Of a DNA stretch of 64,000 nucleotides, positions 44,880-58,948 are shown piece by piece (position 1 is the stretch's first letter; every line of letters starts with the position of its first letter). Position numbers and translations under genes: made by a program. Source of the stretch: Bugulina stolonifera (lineage: Eukaryota > Bryozoa > Gymnolaemata > Cheilostomatida > Bugulidae); contig OW285196.1 in assembly GCA_935421135.1 (NCBI GenBank), forward strand, positions 3,009,001-3,073,000, written 5' to 3'. The notes beneath the pieces are model-generated. The model was not told where the DNA came from. It ran no database searches and saw nothing but the letters and a program-made list of their open reading frames with translations.

Positions 44880-47800
44880 CTAATTCACCACGACAACAGG
44901 ATGTTTGGGCGATCTACCCGTCCCTCTGTGAGAATGTGGTGTTAGCAAGTCCCCAGTCTCAGTCATTAGCACAGGGTCAATGTCATTCTGATCAATTGGT
45001 GGGAGGGATCGTGAAAACTTCTTAGTCTTCCTCATTTTATCATGAGCCTTGGCTATTGTAGCCTGATTCTTCTGCTTCTCCAGCCTCTCGGCCTGGATTG
45101 TGACGCGCTTTGGTAACCCTATCTTCTGGGCTCTGCTACTATGAGGATACTTAAGCAAATTCTCTATTTTATCCAGCAGTCCACTAAAATAGATCAAACT
45201 TTAACATGATTTTCCTAGTTACAATGTAGTCGTACTTGTTGTTATAATTTAGTTCAAGCTCAATATCGAATAATTGTCAAGGTCGGCAGCATTGCTATAC
45301 ATACATATAACACTACAAAGACAATATGGCTACACCGTATGTATGGTACACTTACCTAACATGGTTTGCCTTTTCCTTCATGTAAATCTGATCTTCGTCG
45401 AACTGCTCAGATGCTGGAATATTCTCTGGATGAACCAACTAAAGTAGACAAGAGAAACAGCTAGTAGCAGCAGAATTATTCGACCTCACAATACATGCAG
45501 TATAATGACTATCGGCGAGTAATACCATATTATTTTATGTAACAATTTCAGTTGGTACATCCATTATGGCAGCCACTTTCTTGGTTGGTATTAGATATCA
45601 CCTTGTTATAGTAGTATAAGACAATGCTGAGGTTACCAGCCATAGCCTGTGCATACAGTCGTGCATCTGCTAAATCAACACAATATAGTTATTAAGAAGA
45701 CATAACTCCAAACTGACCTTCAGTTTGACCCCTACGTTAAACCGGCAGCTCCGCTGATAGCTCAGGAAAGTCATGGAAATATTATGTTGGTTGAGAACTC
45801 TGATACCAATATATTTATTAAGAGCGAAGCAGAGTGGCTGTACAGGAGGAGCATGCATGTGAGTAGACTGATCTAGCCAGTGCCATCTTCTCTTACGTGC
45901 ACCGTTAGGGTGGCACTCCATACCTCCCAACTGATCTAAGAATAGCCTGTGGAACAAAAGCAAATTATTAGCAAAAGCAAATATAATCTGCACAAACTTG
46001 AGGAGAATGGCATCAAATATCAATTTAGTTTGGAAATCAAATAGGTAGCAAGCAGAATGGATCCTCTTTGGGTGGCAAACTGACCTCATGTGGGTGCCGT
46101 GCCATACATGTATTTTATCATGAAGTAGTTGCTTGTATTCGGTGTTTTTTAAAACCATTATTATAAGATATGCCGCTATGCAAAGTATGATGCTCTGTCA
46201 CAGTATTTAGACAGTCCGACGTGCACATTTGGCACGATTTTGCCAGTCAGTTACTACATATTAGTCATTACGCAACCCAGCTGGTGAAGCGTGGCATGGC
46301 TCACCTGATATTTCCTGTTCGGTGGTAACAGGTGGCTACAGCATCTGGTTCAAACTCTGCCAGTAGCTGCTGCTGCTCTCCGGGCTCCGTCTGCATATCA
46401 TAGACAATGTACGTAAACTGACCAGGAATGATAGATGATACACTGATAGCTAGCTGTCCATTGGGGTAGAAGACGTTACCCGTGCCATCAGGAAACATTG
46501 TGAGAAACTTGGACTCATCCGGATAGAATCTCTCCACACACAGTCTCCTCGGCGGTGGCTGTAGATGAAACCGCATATGTATATCTCTTTATTATTGTAC
46601 TATGCAAAAACACGTAAAAACAAATTTAACAAAATTGAGGTACAGAAGACAGTAAACTCAGCAACTTTCTTCTTCCTAGAGCGCGAGAGTGTATTGCTAT
46701 GTTAAATCTGAAGTAGGAGAAATTGCTTTCTCTATTTACTGTCTAGTACGCCACAACATTGACTAAATTACAATCATTATTATCTACAGCTGTTAGAACT
46801 GATCCACCTCAAACAAAGTCTAACTGTTACCTTTTCTCTAATTGACTGAAAGTTGCTCTCCTCCTCATCTGAGATCTCACCAGAGTCCTCACCACTCTGA
46901 TCAGCTGAGAACCACTCCAGTGGTTCTATCTCAAATGGATTAGCCATGACCTCTTGATCAATGAGAGGAGATGGAGGTCGTATCACATAGCCCTCGTCAA
47001 TACACTTCTGTGAAGAGAGCTGAAAGTTGATAGTTTTCATTGCTCGTGCGTCTGCAAAAACAATGGAAAATGAATCTTTCAAAAACAGGTTTATTTACAC
47101 AGCATACATGTATAATCTGCGATGCACATGTACATGACTGTACTGTATGTACTCTAGCGTAAGCGACAAATAATAAATTAAAATAGTAGAGAAAGATGAT
47201 AGTAGAGCAGAGCGAGCGTGACCTAATCGTGACAATATAGTAAGGAACACAGATTAGTAGATAGAAAATAGTGCCGACTTGACAGAGCGTGACGGGACGG
47301 TTTACATAGAAGACCTGTTTAATCACAAACCGGATAATTGGGTGATGGCAAACCGACGGCTCGAAATCTTGCTACTTGTACTTCTGACGTCAAACTTGTA
47401 AGTACTAAATTATTGTACAACCAAATTCTATATTAGTCTGCTATATTAATACTCTTGGCCAGTTATAATCATGATTCCCGGTAGAACTACAATATTGATA
47501 CAAAGATATAAAATCTAATGATTTTCTACTAAACAAAAAATCATAAACCAAGTTACAATATGAACTAGCAGAGGATTGTAACGCATAGAGCCAGCCCATT
47601 GCTTACGTGGAACATTTAAACTAGACACGGAGGAAGCATTTCCTCTCGAACCACTTTCTCTACGGAGTTGCGATATTTTTGAGCTTGCTTTTATTTCGGG
47701 CAGAAAAGAATTGTTCTCCTTGACCCGAAGTAAACCAGGTGATCTGGCAACATAATTATTTGTATAGTATTTGTAACACTAGCAATATTTGCCACCAACG

Positions 47801-50800
47801 AGCTAAGACATAATATTAATTTCGAATAAAGATCATGTAGTGTTACTATCTTCACTCATACTTTCCATGTGATAGCTATGCATGCAGGAGTATGGAGGTA
47901 TTATTGATACTGTGCTATTTTAATTCAATGTAATTTATTAATCAGCGAATTGAATTAATGGCATTATAATATAATGGAAGATAAAATGATAAGTGTAGCA
48001 AATTGGCAACACGGATGATAAATGTAATTGTAGAAAGTCTGGTAACTTCTAGTGCCAGAAAGAAATCACTTTCGAAAAGTATCCAATGTCCGATTTGTTG
48101 TAACTATAATATATGTACGGGCACTTGTGATCAAGAATTTTCCTTAAATCTGCTTTGAACATGTTCACATTGAGTGGGTGCAGGATTGTGAATCGTGCTA
48201 AACAATGCAGTCTATAAGAGCAATCATTCCATTGGACGATCTGTACATATACATTTGTACATGGCCGCTGTTCTACATGTAGTTAGCCAACTGCCAATGT
48301 AAACAGAGAATAACTACCTTTTTATCCTTGAGACATTGTTAGACTTTTTGGGGGTGCGGCCACGAGTTTTACTACTCTTCCCAACTCGAAGTCTGTTACC
48401 ATATTTGGGAGGCTTTGATTGGCTTGTATGAATATTAGGCAGGAAACCAGCAACTGATGAGTTGGACTGTGTTATAGAGTTCAATGAAGGTATAGAGTGG
48501 AGAGAGTGAGATGGAGAGCGGTAGGTAGAGAATTCAGAGGACTCAGTTTGGTCAATTGCTGGCTGAGATGATGACTTGCTGTCCGCTGCTAATGATGTCA
48601 CATGATATGATGATGTCATAGAGCATGATACGAATAGGAGGGGGAGATAACTAGCTGATTACACGCAACACATCATTCTTAAATTGGAATTGTTTTTACC
48701 CTTGCTCTACCTTTGAGTTTCTATTTTTATCAATTATAGTGAAATGACTTTCAGTACGTTACTTTCAGTATTATTACTTTGCCACATGCATGCCGATCTA
48801 CAGACATATAGTTGAACCTGAGAAACACTACTGGTCAAACAAGAGATGATAACCCCTAAGTGGTGACTATCACTGAACGGAGATTGCTCAAAACTTGTTG
48901 TAACAAGCTAGTTTGGTTCTAAACACCGTAATAAAATTTACAAATTTTTAATACAACTTAAATCTGAGCCAAGAGAACAAAAACAATATTGGTTATTTCA
49001 AGAAAAACAACGTAATGAGCATTTCCGTTCCCAGACTCTTACAATTTATAGAAAATAAAAATTTAACTAGATGTCAACGTTAGGTGTAAAGACTGAGGTG
49101 TGAGTTTCTTATGGCAGTGGAATGTTCTAGAATATTATGACTGTAAAGATACTTACATGCAAACATATTCCCTCCTGCCATTGGAGCGGCACCACCACCG
49201 ACTGACGTCTGCGAAGGGTGAATACCACCACCACCTCCGCCACCACCACCACCACCACCACCTCCTCCTCCGCCACCACCTCCACCAGCATTACTACCTC
49301 CTGCTCCAGAGACAGTATTGGCAGATGGATGCGACTGTTGAGCTTTCTGCATTTCTCGTTCCCTTATTCTGTTGTTCACAAAGTAGAAAGTAGATTAAAA
49401 GTAGTGAAATTATGTCACTTTATTTAAATTTATATTTTCATTTAAGATAAATTACTGTTTTTTGGTATGTTCAAAGTTAAAAGATGTACAGAATTCATGC
49501 TACCTAGAATATTGTATTTATTTTTTAAATATTACATGCGCATGTAGTACTTGTATATGTTACAACATATCCATTATTGACTTTGCTTTTAGCAGTGACA
49601 GGTGAATGACAGTGAAAATGTGTGTTGCTAGCAGCTGTGATCTCGATAACAATGTACGATATGCACACGGCAGTCGCGCACCAGCAAAATGTCTAAATAG
49701 TCAGGGTACTTAGTATCATGTATCCAGATGATAGTGGAAGGGAGAGAAACGTCCGACTAATTAGCCCAAACAGTCAGAATATGAAATCATCCCAACAATC
49801 TTGTTGAGCTCTAATATATGGAGTTGTGCACCCTCAACATTTATTCAAGGTGGTTACTCGTCAGTAGAATGTCAATGTTCTACTCCCTTCCACTACTCTA
49901 TTATACTTTGGTGAGGGTATCTGAAGCGTCACCAGACAATACTCATCTTACACAGTAATGGCTGCTTCCTGCCACAATGTCTTACGTCTAAGCTGATTGG
50001 CTCTAAACCTAACTAGTCTGGTGAATAGCTACATGTGTTAGATTTTTATGTATCAGTGATCAATAATATTATAATGTGAGAAAAGTCCATGATTTATTCA
50101 ATAAATTAAATCTTTCCAAAATAATATTGTACTACTGTACTAAATAAAAGTTATATTTCAAAGAGAGCGCAAATCCTGACATGACTGCACTGACCACCAC
50201 AACCATTAAAGCAATGTTGTAGATCGCTGTTGCTGCCGAGCATAATATGTTGTGCTGTGAATACAGTTCTTTGAATGCATCATCGTAATAATTATCGTAA
50301 ATATTCTTAATGGTCGTAAAGTTATTCAAATAATTAAAGGAACTGAAACTTAATGATACAGTTAAAAATGCGTACCTGGCTTGTGCCTTCTCCCTGGCTG
50401 CTGCCCTAGCCTGCTTGCTGCCATAGTGTGCGTGTGGCTTTATATCTATAAGGTGTGCGTTTGGTGCTGGAGGTAGGATTGCTAATCGCACAAAGTTGGC
50501 AAACTCATCGCAACAGTATAATTCTTGTGGTGAAAGGATTTGCTACAAAAATAACATGACACTATTTATATCCACATTTATACGTTTCGTTACCTCTACC
50601 TATACGTAACCTGCAACATGTATTTCAAATGGAAAACCTTTACCAATATCTAAATGCTCAGTAACAGTTATATATTTTTGGTTAACCGTCAGTTGGATAT
50701 ACATGTACATGTAAAAAGTATTTATGTAAAAGATGATTCAACACGCAGAAAGATAACATCAACCAATTAGGAATCTAAATCATGAATAGTGGGGGGGAGG

Positions 50801-53800
50801 GTGTTATGGATCCAATTGTTCTATGACCTTTATGGGCACGTGTGTACTGAGACAGCAGCTGTTCAGCTCATAACAGGTTCCATTTCTAAGGACCTGATGA
50901 TGGGGTTTCCGTTTTTATTGCAATGCCTAGAAACCACCTGCATTCGTGATTGAATATTCTCAAATAGAAATTGTCAAAACGGAAATTATAAACATGTAAT
51001 TTGTTGCCAGCTCAGGTTAGTACATGGCGGGTTAGTATATAAAGTAGCTAGGAGTAGGTTTACACATTGATTCAGACTATGAATATACACTACAAACATC
51101 AATGAAAGCCAATAAACGAACCTGCTGATGCAATGTGGGAAATGGTTTGATAGCGTTGTTACAAAATTCACAGTTTCCTGTAAAAGTTATCATTTCGTTA
51201 ACAGTGTCGATATTCATTAACTCCGCCCCTTCTGTGTCTTGGTCTTTGGTTACATCCACTTCTGGTTTAGAAGATGGCTGCTTGAGATCTCTTTTATACT
51301 AGAAAATACATAATTATGATATCAGATTGATGCTTTGTGTTACAGCACTTTATTGCCACTATATCAAATAATATTATTTTTATTAACATGTTCAAATTTA
51401 AAGAAATATACATGACCGTATTCAAATTTATAGAAATATATATGTATTCAGTTTTGGGTAATATAAGATCATATTATACGGAGCAAAAAGTGCAGCGCAT
51501 AGTAATACAGTACTGTGCATGGGAAGATAACAACAAAATGTTCTGAACTCTAGTTTTGTCTGTTTGAGGCGACATTATTGTTGCTATTCACAGATAAATA
51601 CCTGGAGTATTTGAGGAGGACCAATACTAGGTAAAGTCCTGTTACTTTTAGGTTTAGTAACCGTAGTCTCAGTATCTGAGTCAGAGTCTGATTCACTGAA
51701 CTGTAACATGGGCACCCCGTATTCATCGTCTCTGTATGGTAGAACTAAGGTAGTCATCACTTCTGGTGGTCCCTCGTCAACTGTACCAGTTATTGAACCT
51801 ACAGTGAATATGAGAATCAATGTTAAATGAATGTAGTCATTTATAGGCAATGGAGAGTAGACAACTCTGAATACTGTTGTTCTTGGAGAGGAGACAAATC
51901 CAAACACATGCTTCATTTTAGGTGATATCCGATACATGGTATCATAAAAACGTAGAAATATATTTTACTATTTCACTTTATGCTGTTGAAGGTTGAAGAA
52001 CAGTGTTGTAACATATTAATAATACTGTTAGATTAGGATTTATAAAACAAGGTTCAAGGTTATAATAAAAATATAATGTTATTTCCTTTTACCGGTAATG
52101 ACTAGTCGTCTCAGAACTACACATCATGCCTGAAGACATGCTCACGAATTTTATAGCGTTTAAATAAATAATCTCATAATAAAGTGAACGTTCTAAGCGT
52201 CTAGAGTTGAAGACTATGTTGTAGTGTTCCTAGTTAGCAATAAGAGTTATGCCGTGTCGTCTCGTTAGGAAGGTGCCCTACAGTGCTATAAATGTCATCA
52301 CAGTGAGAGTTGGTTTTGGGTATGACTCATAGATTATTATCATTATCGTAGTGAGCATTAGTAAAGTATTGAATGTGACTCACTTCAAGAGTGACTCCTG
52401 GAACACTAAATCAATTCAATTGTCTATTCATCATAATCACCAATTTTCATAATTAAGACTGATATTAATCAAGTTTCTATATCTCTGTAGATTGAATTTG
52501 CGACTGTTTCGAAAATGTCAGTTAGAAACAGGACGCCCCGAAAATGTTTATTTGGAGAACAACCATTTAGAAGCTCTAAAAACTCCAGCTTATAACTAAC
52601 TCTTATTTTTAATATTATATTTTTTGTTTTTGCTACTACTAGCTTGTAGAACACTAAAAATAATTCGTTGTATTCTTCTAATAAAGTGATCTACACAGTT
52701 TCATAATGGGTGTTTTCTAAAGTATACCACTTTCGTAACGTCCTGTTTCTAGTCGACATTTTTGAACTGTCCCTTTATTCTGCAGAATAACATTCATAAT
52801 TTCAAATCAGTTTAGACTGTAGTGTTCAGATAGGTGCACATAGACATGCGTAACCATGTCTAAATAAGAATCTGTTGAAGCAGATATAAATCAGGCTCTA
52901 TTGGAGGTCGAATAAAGTAATAACTGCGTAAGGATTTGTCAAATCCTTGTCTGAACTACCAGCATTTGTTTTGGCAATACGACTACTCTACATGTAGATA
53001 AACTATATTTAATTCTAGAGCTGTCTAGCTAGGATCTATAAAATAATGGATCAAATGCTATAGTATTGCATGTCAGTAACACATTAAGCTCTATATTTGA
53101 GTGGACAAACAACTCCAAATAATGATTATTCCACCCGATACTTGATGACTAATAAACAAGGTAGTCTTTCTTTGTTTCTATGAGATTACTGTAACTAAAA
53201 GTTTAAATTTTCTGAAGTTGTCCACTCAAAATTAGACTATCACGCAGGTAATCGTGTTATCAAACAAACTATTAGAAGCATTGATGCGGTCCTTTTACCT
53301 GCAGAGATCCCACTAGGAGAGATAGCTAAGAAGGTTTTACCTGTCGTTCAGAGGATAATAATATTGTGGACTATAAGCATTTACAAACAAAGCATGCCTG
53401 AAGATTTAAGGACACATTACAGAAAACTGAGAAGGGCAGAATCATGGTACTCTCAAAAGTGAGCTCAGTGGAAGTAACTGTCAAATGAGTGCATCATATT
53501 CCAGGTTTACAGCACAACAAGTGAGGGCAACTCCGAAACTAATTGACATTACTTTTACACATTGCGCTAGCACTTGGTAACATCAGATACAACTGTCAAG
53601 TGACAGAGATAAATAGCATATATTCATGTAATTAAAGTCACTCGAATATTAAATTAAACCAATCAAAAACAACCAGCTGGCTACAATATTATTTTTGCAT
53701 TAGCTCACCTCTCTTTCACAAAAATCACAGCACATAACGGAGTTTGAGAACAGTTCACATTACATCACATTATTTGAACATAAAAACTATTGTTACAATA

Positions 53801-56800
53801 ACTCACTTTCTGGTTCAGCTTTCTCTGCCGTCTTCTCTCTCGGTACAGTTGAAAGCCGCCTCGAACCTTGAGATACAAGAGTACCAGCCTTTGACACCCT
53901 TGAAGCCTTGGATCCAACACTCCCCCTACCAGCTACAAGTAACATTATTTCAAACAACATTAATTTGCTAATCCCGAATAGGACATGGTCATATGTCACA
54001 TGACTGATCACATGACGGATCGCTAGCGGTTGACTCATTCTCATGCATTACGAGAAGCAAATAATATTGGCATCAACTATCCTGACTCAATCAAGTTGAT
54101 TACTAGTTTCAATACAATGCCTTGAACTACTAACACACTTACGAATAGACTTGTTACATCAAGGTAATCTTGAGAAGGCTACACGTCCTGTCTACATGTA
54201 AATCATAACAAAATCCGAGCTTTGGCAAAATTTTTATGTGAAACCGAGGGAACTTGAATAGCCAACTGCTACAGGCTGAAGAACATGACCATAAAACAGA
54301 AACGATATTGCTGAATTCACATTTTATTTGCTATTTCGTTAGTTGAACGGCTTTGGTACATCTAGTTCAGTCATGTGATAGCTGGAGATTATCTCCACCT
54401 AAATGATCAAGGCATGATGGTGATGAAGATAATTCAGGACTGTTATCGAAATATTAGGAGAACAAAAGTTAAAAGATGCATCTAGTAGATACTATTTGTC
54501 GTTGAATACTCTTGGTAAGATGATGTGTGCTTCCGTACAGGATGACAATCACAATCAGAATAAAAATCTGAGAATCCTGCCGAAAAGACTTAAGAAATAC
54601 AATATGTTAATTAATTGAAGGACCTTTTGTCAGCTTTTCGATCTGTTAATAAAACTTGACTATTTGGGATGATCACGATTCTGAACCATAATAAAATTAT
54701 TGGCAGAGCAACACCTCATATTCTCCAAGGTTGTTGTTATAACATTCACAAAACCCCGAAAGTAGTAACTCTACACTCGTACACTACGATTACTATCATT
54801 ACAATTAACAAACACAGTAGTTTTCCACTCACATGGTTGTATTAATATAACATAAAACACAGGTAGCAGCACGACAGCATCAAGTGATTACACGTGTGTT
54901 TGCAACGTACAGGAAATACACCACAGAGTAAACATTCAAGTTTCAAATATTATTATCATTCTGTAAGTAGGCCTACTACTAGAATGTAAGAAATTCTAGC
55001 AACTTGAACAATTCATTCCTTTAGAGTTTTTACAGTCCAAATGTCGGAACATGTTGTGAATTTTATGTTATTATTGTTGTTTACAATATTCAAGTCAAGT
55101 ACAATGGTTTTAGACATAAGCAGCATCCCCACAGAAATTCGGTAGTATACGTGTTTAAATTTTCTCAGCGTGTATTTTCGAATAGAGTGAACAGCATCTA
55201 ATAAGAAAAAAAGTAAAGCTAGTGAAAACGGGTGTTTACAATTTAGTGGTTGCGTATGTATTCCAGCCGTTGATTATTATGTGGACAACACCTGAGTGGG
55301 AAACCAGTTCTGTGCTAAAAGTAGTACAATTCAGCAGATGAAAGGTTTAGTTAAGGAAAGATACGGTAGACTTACAACAGAGTGGTAGTTCAAATCCCGA
55401 ACCATTATACAAGTGAAATGACATTCCACTAACAAGTCAGGTGAAACACGAAAACACAGCGTGCTAATGAAAAGAGCTGCGTAAAGTACAAAGTGCAGAA
55501 ATGTGAACAGAACTAAACATCTTCGTGACTACTCGCTGATCTGTAAATTAGCTGTGTTCTTACTGGCTGAGCGAGTAACGCTTACTATAATATATTAATA
55601 GCTTTCTCATTCGCTGAGCTCATTATTAAGCACCTAGTAGAAATTGTTCTATATTATTAGCCAATCACAAAACACCATTCTTACCAGATTCCACCGGCTC
55701 TGTTTCTCCCTCTACATTTATATCTTCATCTAAAATAGTATCTCTTACATTGAGATCTCTTGTCAGTCACTCTATACCTAGTGGACACTGAGGTCTATAC
55801 TTACTGCACATGGAGTTCTATACTTAGTGCACATTGAGGTCTACATTTCGTGCACATTGAGGTCTATACTTAGTGCACATTGAGGTCTATACTTAGTGCA
55901 CATTGAGGTCTATACTTAGTGCACATTGAGGTCTACACTTAGTGCACATTGAGGTTTTTACTCTATGCACACTTGACCTACTCAGTAACTATGTCACTTT
56001 TCATTCTATTGCTGGGAGTTCTACATCGATCACATACGGAGTCGTCCAATATATCTAATACACCATTAGCCAGATGAAACAATTTTCCTAAATTAAAGGA
56101 AGTGTATAATAATTTCTGCTGATTCATCAAGTCAAATTGAGAAGCGAATCAAAACTTCAAATTACTATCAAGTGACAGAATTTGTATCTGATTTTTTGTG
56201 ACAGCTTGTGAAAGCTATCAGTTGTCAGTAAGGAAATCTGAGGACATACTGTATAACCGTTGGTAGCATAAAGTCACGAGGACACCACATTCTATATAAA
56301 TATTTGAGCTAATCACCTATCTGTAGCTGCTGATGCTGCTGCATTAGTTTCATTGTCTCAATCCAACTCCAGTCAGTCTGAGTCTCAACTTCACACACTG
56401 GGCGACTCTTCGCCCGACCGGAACCTGTCGCATCTTTTCGCTTCTTCTTTGCTGTTTCTACAGAAATGTGAAGCTTAGTTATAGTCAGTCAATAGATTCA
56501 ACATCACAACAAGAGTTGGATGCAACATATAAACTGTGAGGTTGACAAGATCCGTCAAGAAACTGTTAGTTCTAAAATCAAAAAAGTTGTGAAATGTGTC
56601 TAATGTTAATTCACCTTCAACTGACGTGTGCCGAGTGGAAGTGCCTATTGCCATGACATGTATGGTTTAAAATTGCAAATTCCAATCTAACAACTAACAT
56701 GCTAACAACATCATGGTACGCATTTTACAACATCATGAAAATAACAAGCTTGCACACTTGTATAAAATATTTTAAGCAATAATATAAAAAAGCTGTAGTA

Positions 56801-58568
56801 TTCACCATACATCATGTATACAAGACCATGTTAGATAACTATAGGCATTAGAATTCATTTTCATGGCTCTCAGTGTAAAATTACTTCACTTGGAAATACA
56901 GAGGCCTACTGTAGAATCAAATGATATCTGCAGCAAATTTCAGACTAAATTATAGTCATGTTGAACACAGAAAAAAAATGTTTAAAAGTCTGCATACATG
57001 AACCATCTAGTGTTAAAATTAGCTGGACCACACTTAGAAGTTTAATATATTTCCTTACATTTTAATAATGATTCTATTGTCATTTTTCAGACAACAGGGT
57101 CACTGTCAAAATACAAAGGAAGAAATCAGAAATAATGTGTTTTATACCATCTCTTATGGTACATGTACCTTTATTATTTTCATCGTCCGAGCTGAGAGTA
57201 CGAACTTCCCCTTGCTCCAGCTCCGACTCGGTCACGCTGGCAAACTCATCTTTGTCGCCTTTCTTTACTCCTGTAGATTCTGCTTTTACTACTTCTTCTA
57301 TAAAACATAAGAAATATACAATAGTGACCCCTGCTATGAGAATCAGACATCGGGAGGGGCAAAGTCTTTTTGCAAAGTTCAACTTTCACATGCAATAGCC
57401 ACTAGTCATACATGATTTACATGAAGTAATTTTTGATAAACAATAATTTGTTATCTTTATTGCGGGTGTTTCTACTTATAAGCATGTGAATTGGTTAGAA
57501 GTAGGAAAAATTTGCTGATTGTTGAAAGCCTTGCTGTAATTTTATGAACCTCTTGATGTCTGATTCTGACAGAAGGGGTCACCTATATGTATATTTCTAT
57601 AATATTTCAGAGATTTTTATCTCGGCTGTATGTTGTTAGATCACACTTTGGTTAGGGCTACTTCTTGATTCCAGACTAAGTTGGACAAACAATAAATTGT
57701 GAAACATAAAGACACTCTGGTTTGAAAGACAACCATTGATTAAAATTTTACGGCATGGCGTATCGTTACTACACAAATAACAGAAGTCATATTTAAAAAG
57801 ACTCACCAGTGTTCATAGATGTGATTGGTGGAAGAGGTTTATGTTTGAGTATATTTGATCTGGCAGAACCAGGTGCCGCTGACCTTCTAGCGGTTGGAGA
57901 CTCTAAAAAAGATCAGCAAATAATTTATATTTTACAAAATTCAAGAGAGGTGAAAGCTGTTTATCTCTTAACTGCATGGAAATAATGCAAGATTGCAAGT
58001 GGTTCTGCATCTAGCTTAATATATGTATATCCATGGCACCAATAATGACAATCTGTCGTTGTAAAATACATGTACATGATGACTTGAACCAACAATGAAT
58101 TTAATAATGTGCTTCAAATAAATGTTTCTGATGGTAATGAGAGAAAGTCAACTTCTGGATGCATTCAATTCAAGCGAACCTGATGCTGACCAAATTTGAA
58201 AAGCAAGAATGAATTATAGCAAACTAAAAACAATTATGGTGGTTAATGCGCTTTAGATACATGCATAATACATGTGTTACGAAAAACATAGTAAGTAGAC
58301 TTAAGACTTAAGAACTGGCAACACACTTACAATGTTGCTGTTTACCTGAGTTTGGAAGTGGTGATACAGCACCGGGGCTATCATCAAGCTTAGTGCTACT
58401 CACACTACGGTGAACTGGCTCTGTATCCACAGGAGCTGATGCACTGGCAGCTCGAGATGGTGGATCTTCTGCCGTATCAACAAGTGCTGGTGTGCTAGCT
58501 GCAGCAGCAACGTTATCAGTTACAGCAGGGTCATCCTGATGGATCTCGGGAATACCCTCAGAGGACAT
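44880..58568 (-). CDS. ERICH6: FAM194-domain protein, ERICH6-like, 17 exons, 1003 aa
   Basis: Exons in coding order: 58346-58568, 57807-57902, 57169-57297, 56317-56457, 55685-55729, 53807-53932, 51602-51798, 51122-51298, 50376-50542, 49157-49368, 48318-48588, 47607-47743, 46831-47051, 46305-46558, 45718-45946, 45356-45438, 44880-45183 (3012 nt, all phases match). Residues about 715-875 match the FAM194 domain of glutamate-rich protein 6: FYPDESKFLTMFPDGTGNVF, then FYPNGQLAI, LGGMECHPNGARKRRWHW, MHAPPVQPL, and SCRFNVGVKL. Upstream, C362, C365, C388 and C389 (CEFCNNAIKPFP, LYCCDEF) could bind zinc. The first 300 residues are low-complexity, acidic and Ser/Pro-rich. Residues 462-482 are 21 glycines. 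The molecular function of this family is poorly known. An in-frame TAG precedes the start codon. The orthologue choice (ERICH6 or ERICH6B) is not resolved. Confidence 0.87.
49224..49286 (-). repeat. Polyglycine-coding GGN repeat in ERICH6-like exon 10
   Basis: Twenty-one consecutive glycine codons, mostly GGT with GGA and GGC interruptions (residues 462-482). The long plus-strand His- and Thr-rich ORFs here are its shadow. Confidence 0.9.
52492..52776. mobile_element. MITE-like inverted-repeat element, copy B
   Basis: Same layout as the element at 541-816: left TGAATTTGC, ACTGTTT and AACAGGACG; an AT-rich TTATTTTTAATATTAT centre; right ACGTCCTGTTTC and GAACTGTCCCTTTA. It is located in intron 6 of the ERICH6-like gene, so two copies lie 52 kb apart in one window. 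Confidence 0.65.
53933..55684. other. ERICH6-like intron 5, no gene
   Basis: About 1.75 kb without a recognisable ORF, RNA gene or clear repeat. Confidence 0.4.
55790..55960. repeat. 23-bp minisatellite beside ERICH6-like exon 5
   Basis: About seven copies of a 23-bp unit (GGTCTATACTTAGTGCACAT plus TGA). It starts about 60 bp upstream, in gene orientation, of the exon 5 acceptor. Confidence 0.85.
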
Positions 58569-58948
58569 CCTCTAACTCAATCCCAAATTTATTTGTCTCG
58601 TATGGCTTTCTAAAATTTAGGGTCTCAGTAGAAAAATATTTGTCAACATACATCTACATAGAGGTGGAGCAAGACTTGAGAAATCTTGAGTCTAGCTCTG
58701 TCGCAAAAGTTGTCTCGAGAAATGGGAATTGGTGTTCGAGACAGGAAAATCAATAGCACAGAATAATTATAATTATATTCATTTTCAATCAGTAATAAAT
58801 CTATGAAGTAAAAAAATATTTAGATTACTTAGTCATGCTACCTGCATAGGCCTACATAAGAGCGTTGTGCATTCAATCTGAGAGAAAAAAGTACAGCAGG
58901 TTTTGCAAACTCAACGAAAATGCTGTCAAAGCATCAAAATGAATTTGA

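Noticed and set aside
45670..46158. 162-codon minus-strand ORF as a separate gene
   Set aside because: The middle is exon 15 of the ERICH6-like gene; the two ends are intron sequence beyond good splice sites.
49100..49427. His- and Thr-rich plus-strand ORFs
   Set aside because: They are the opposite-strand shadow of the polyglycine tract of the ERICH6-like gene.
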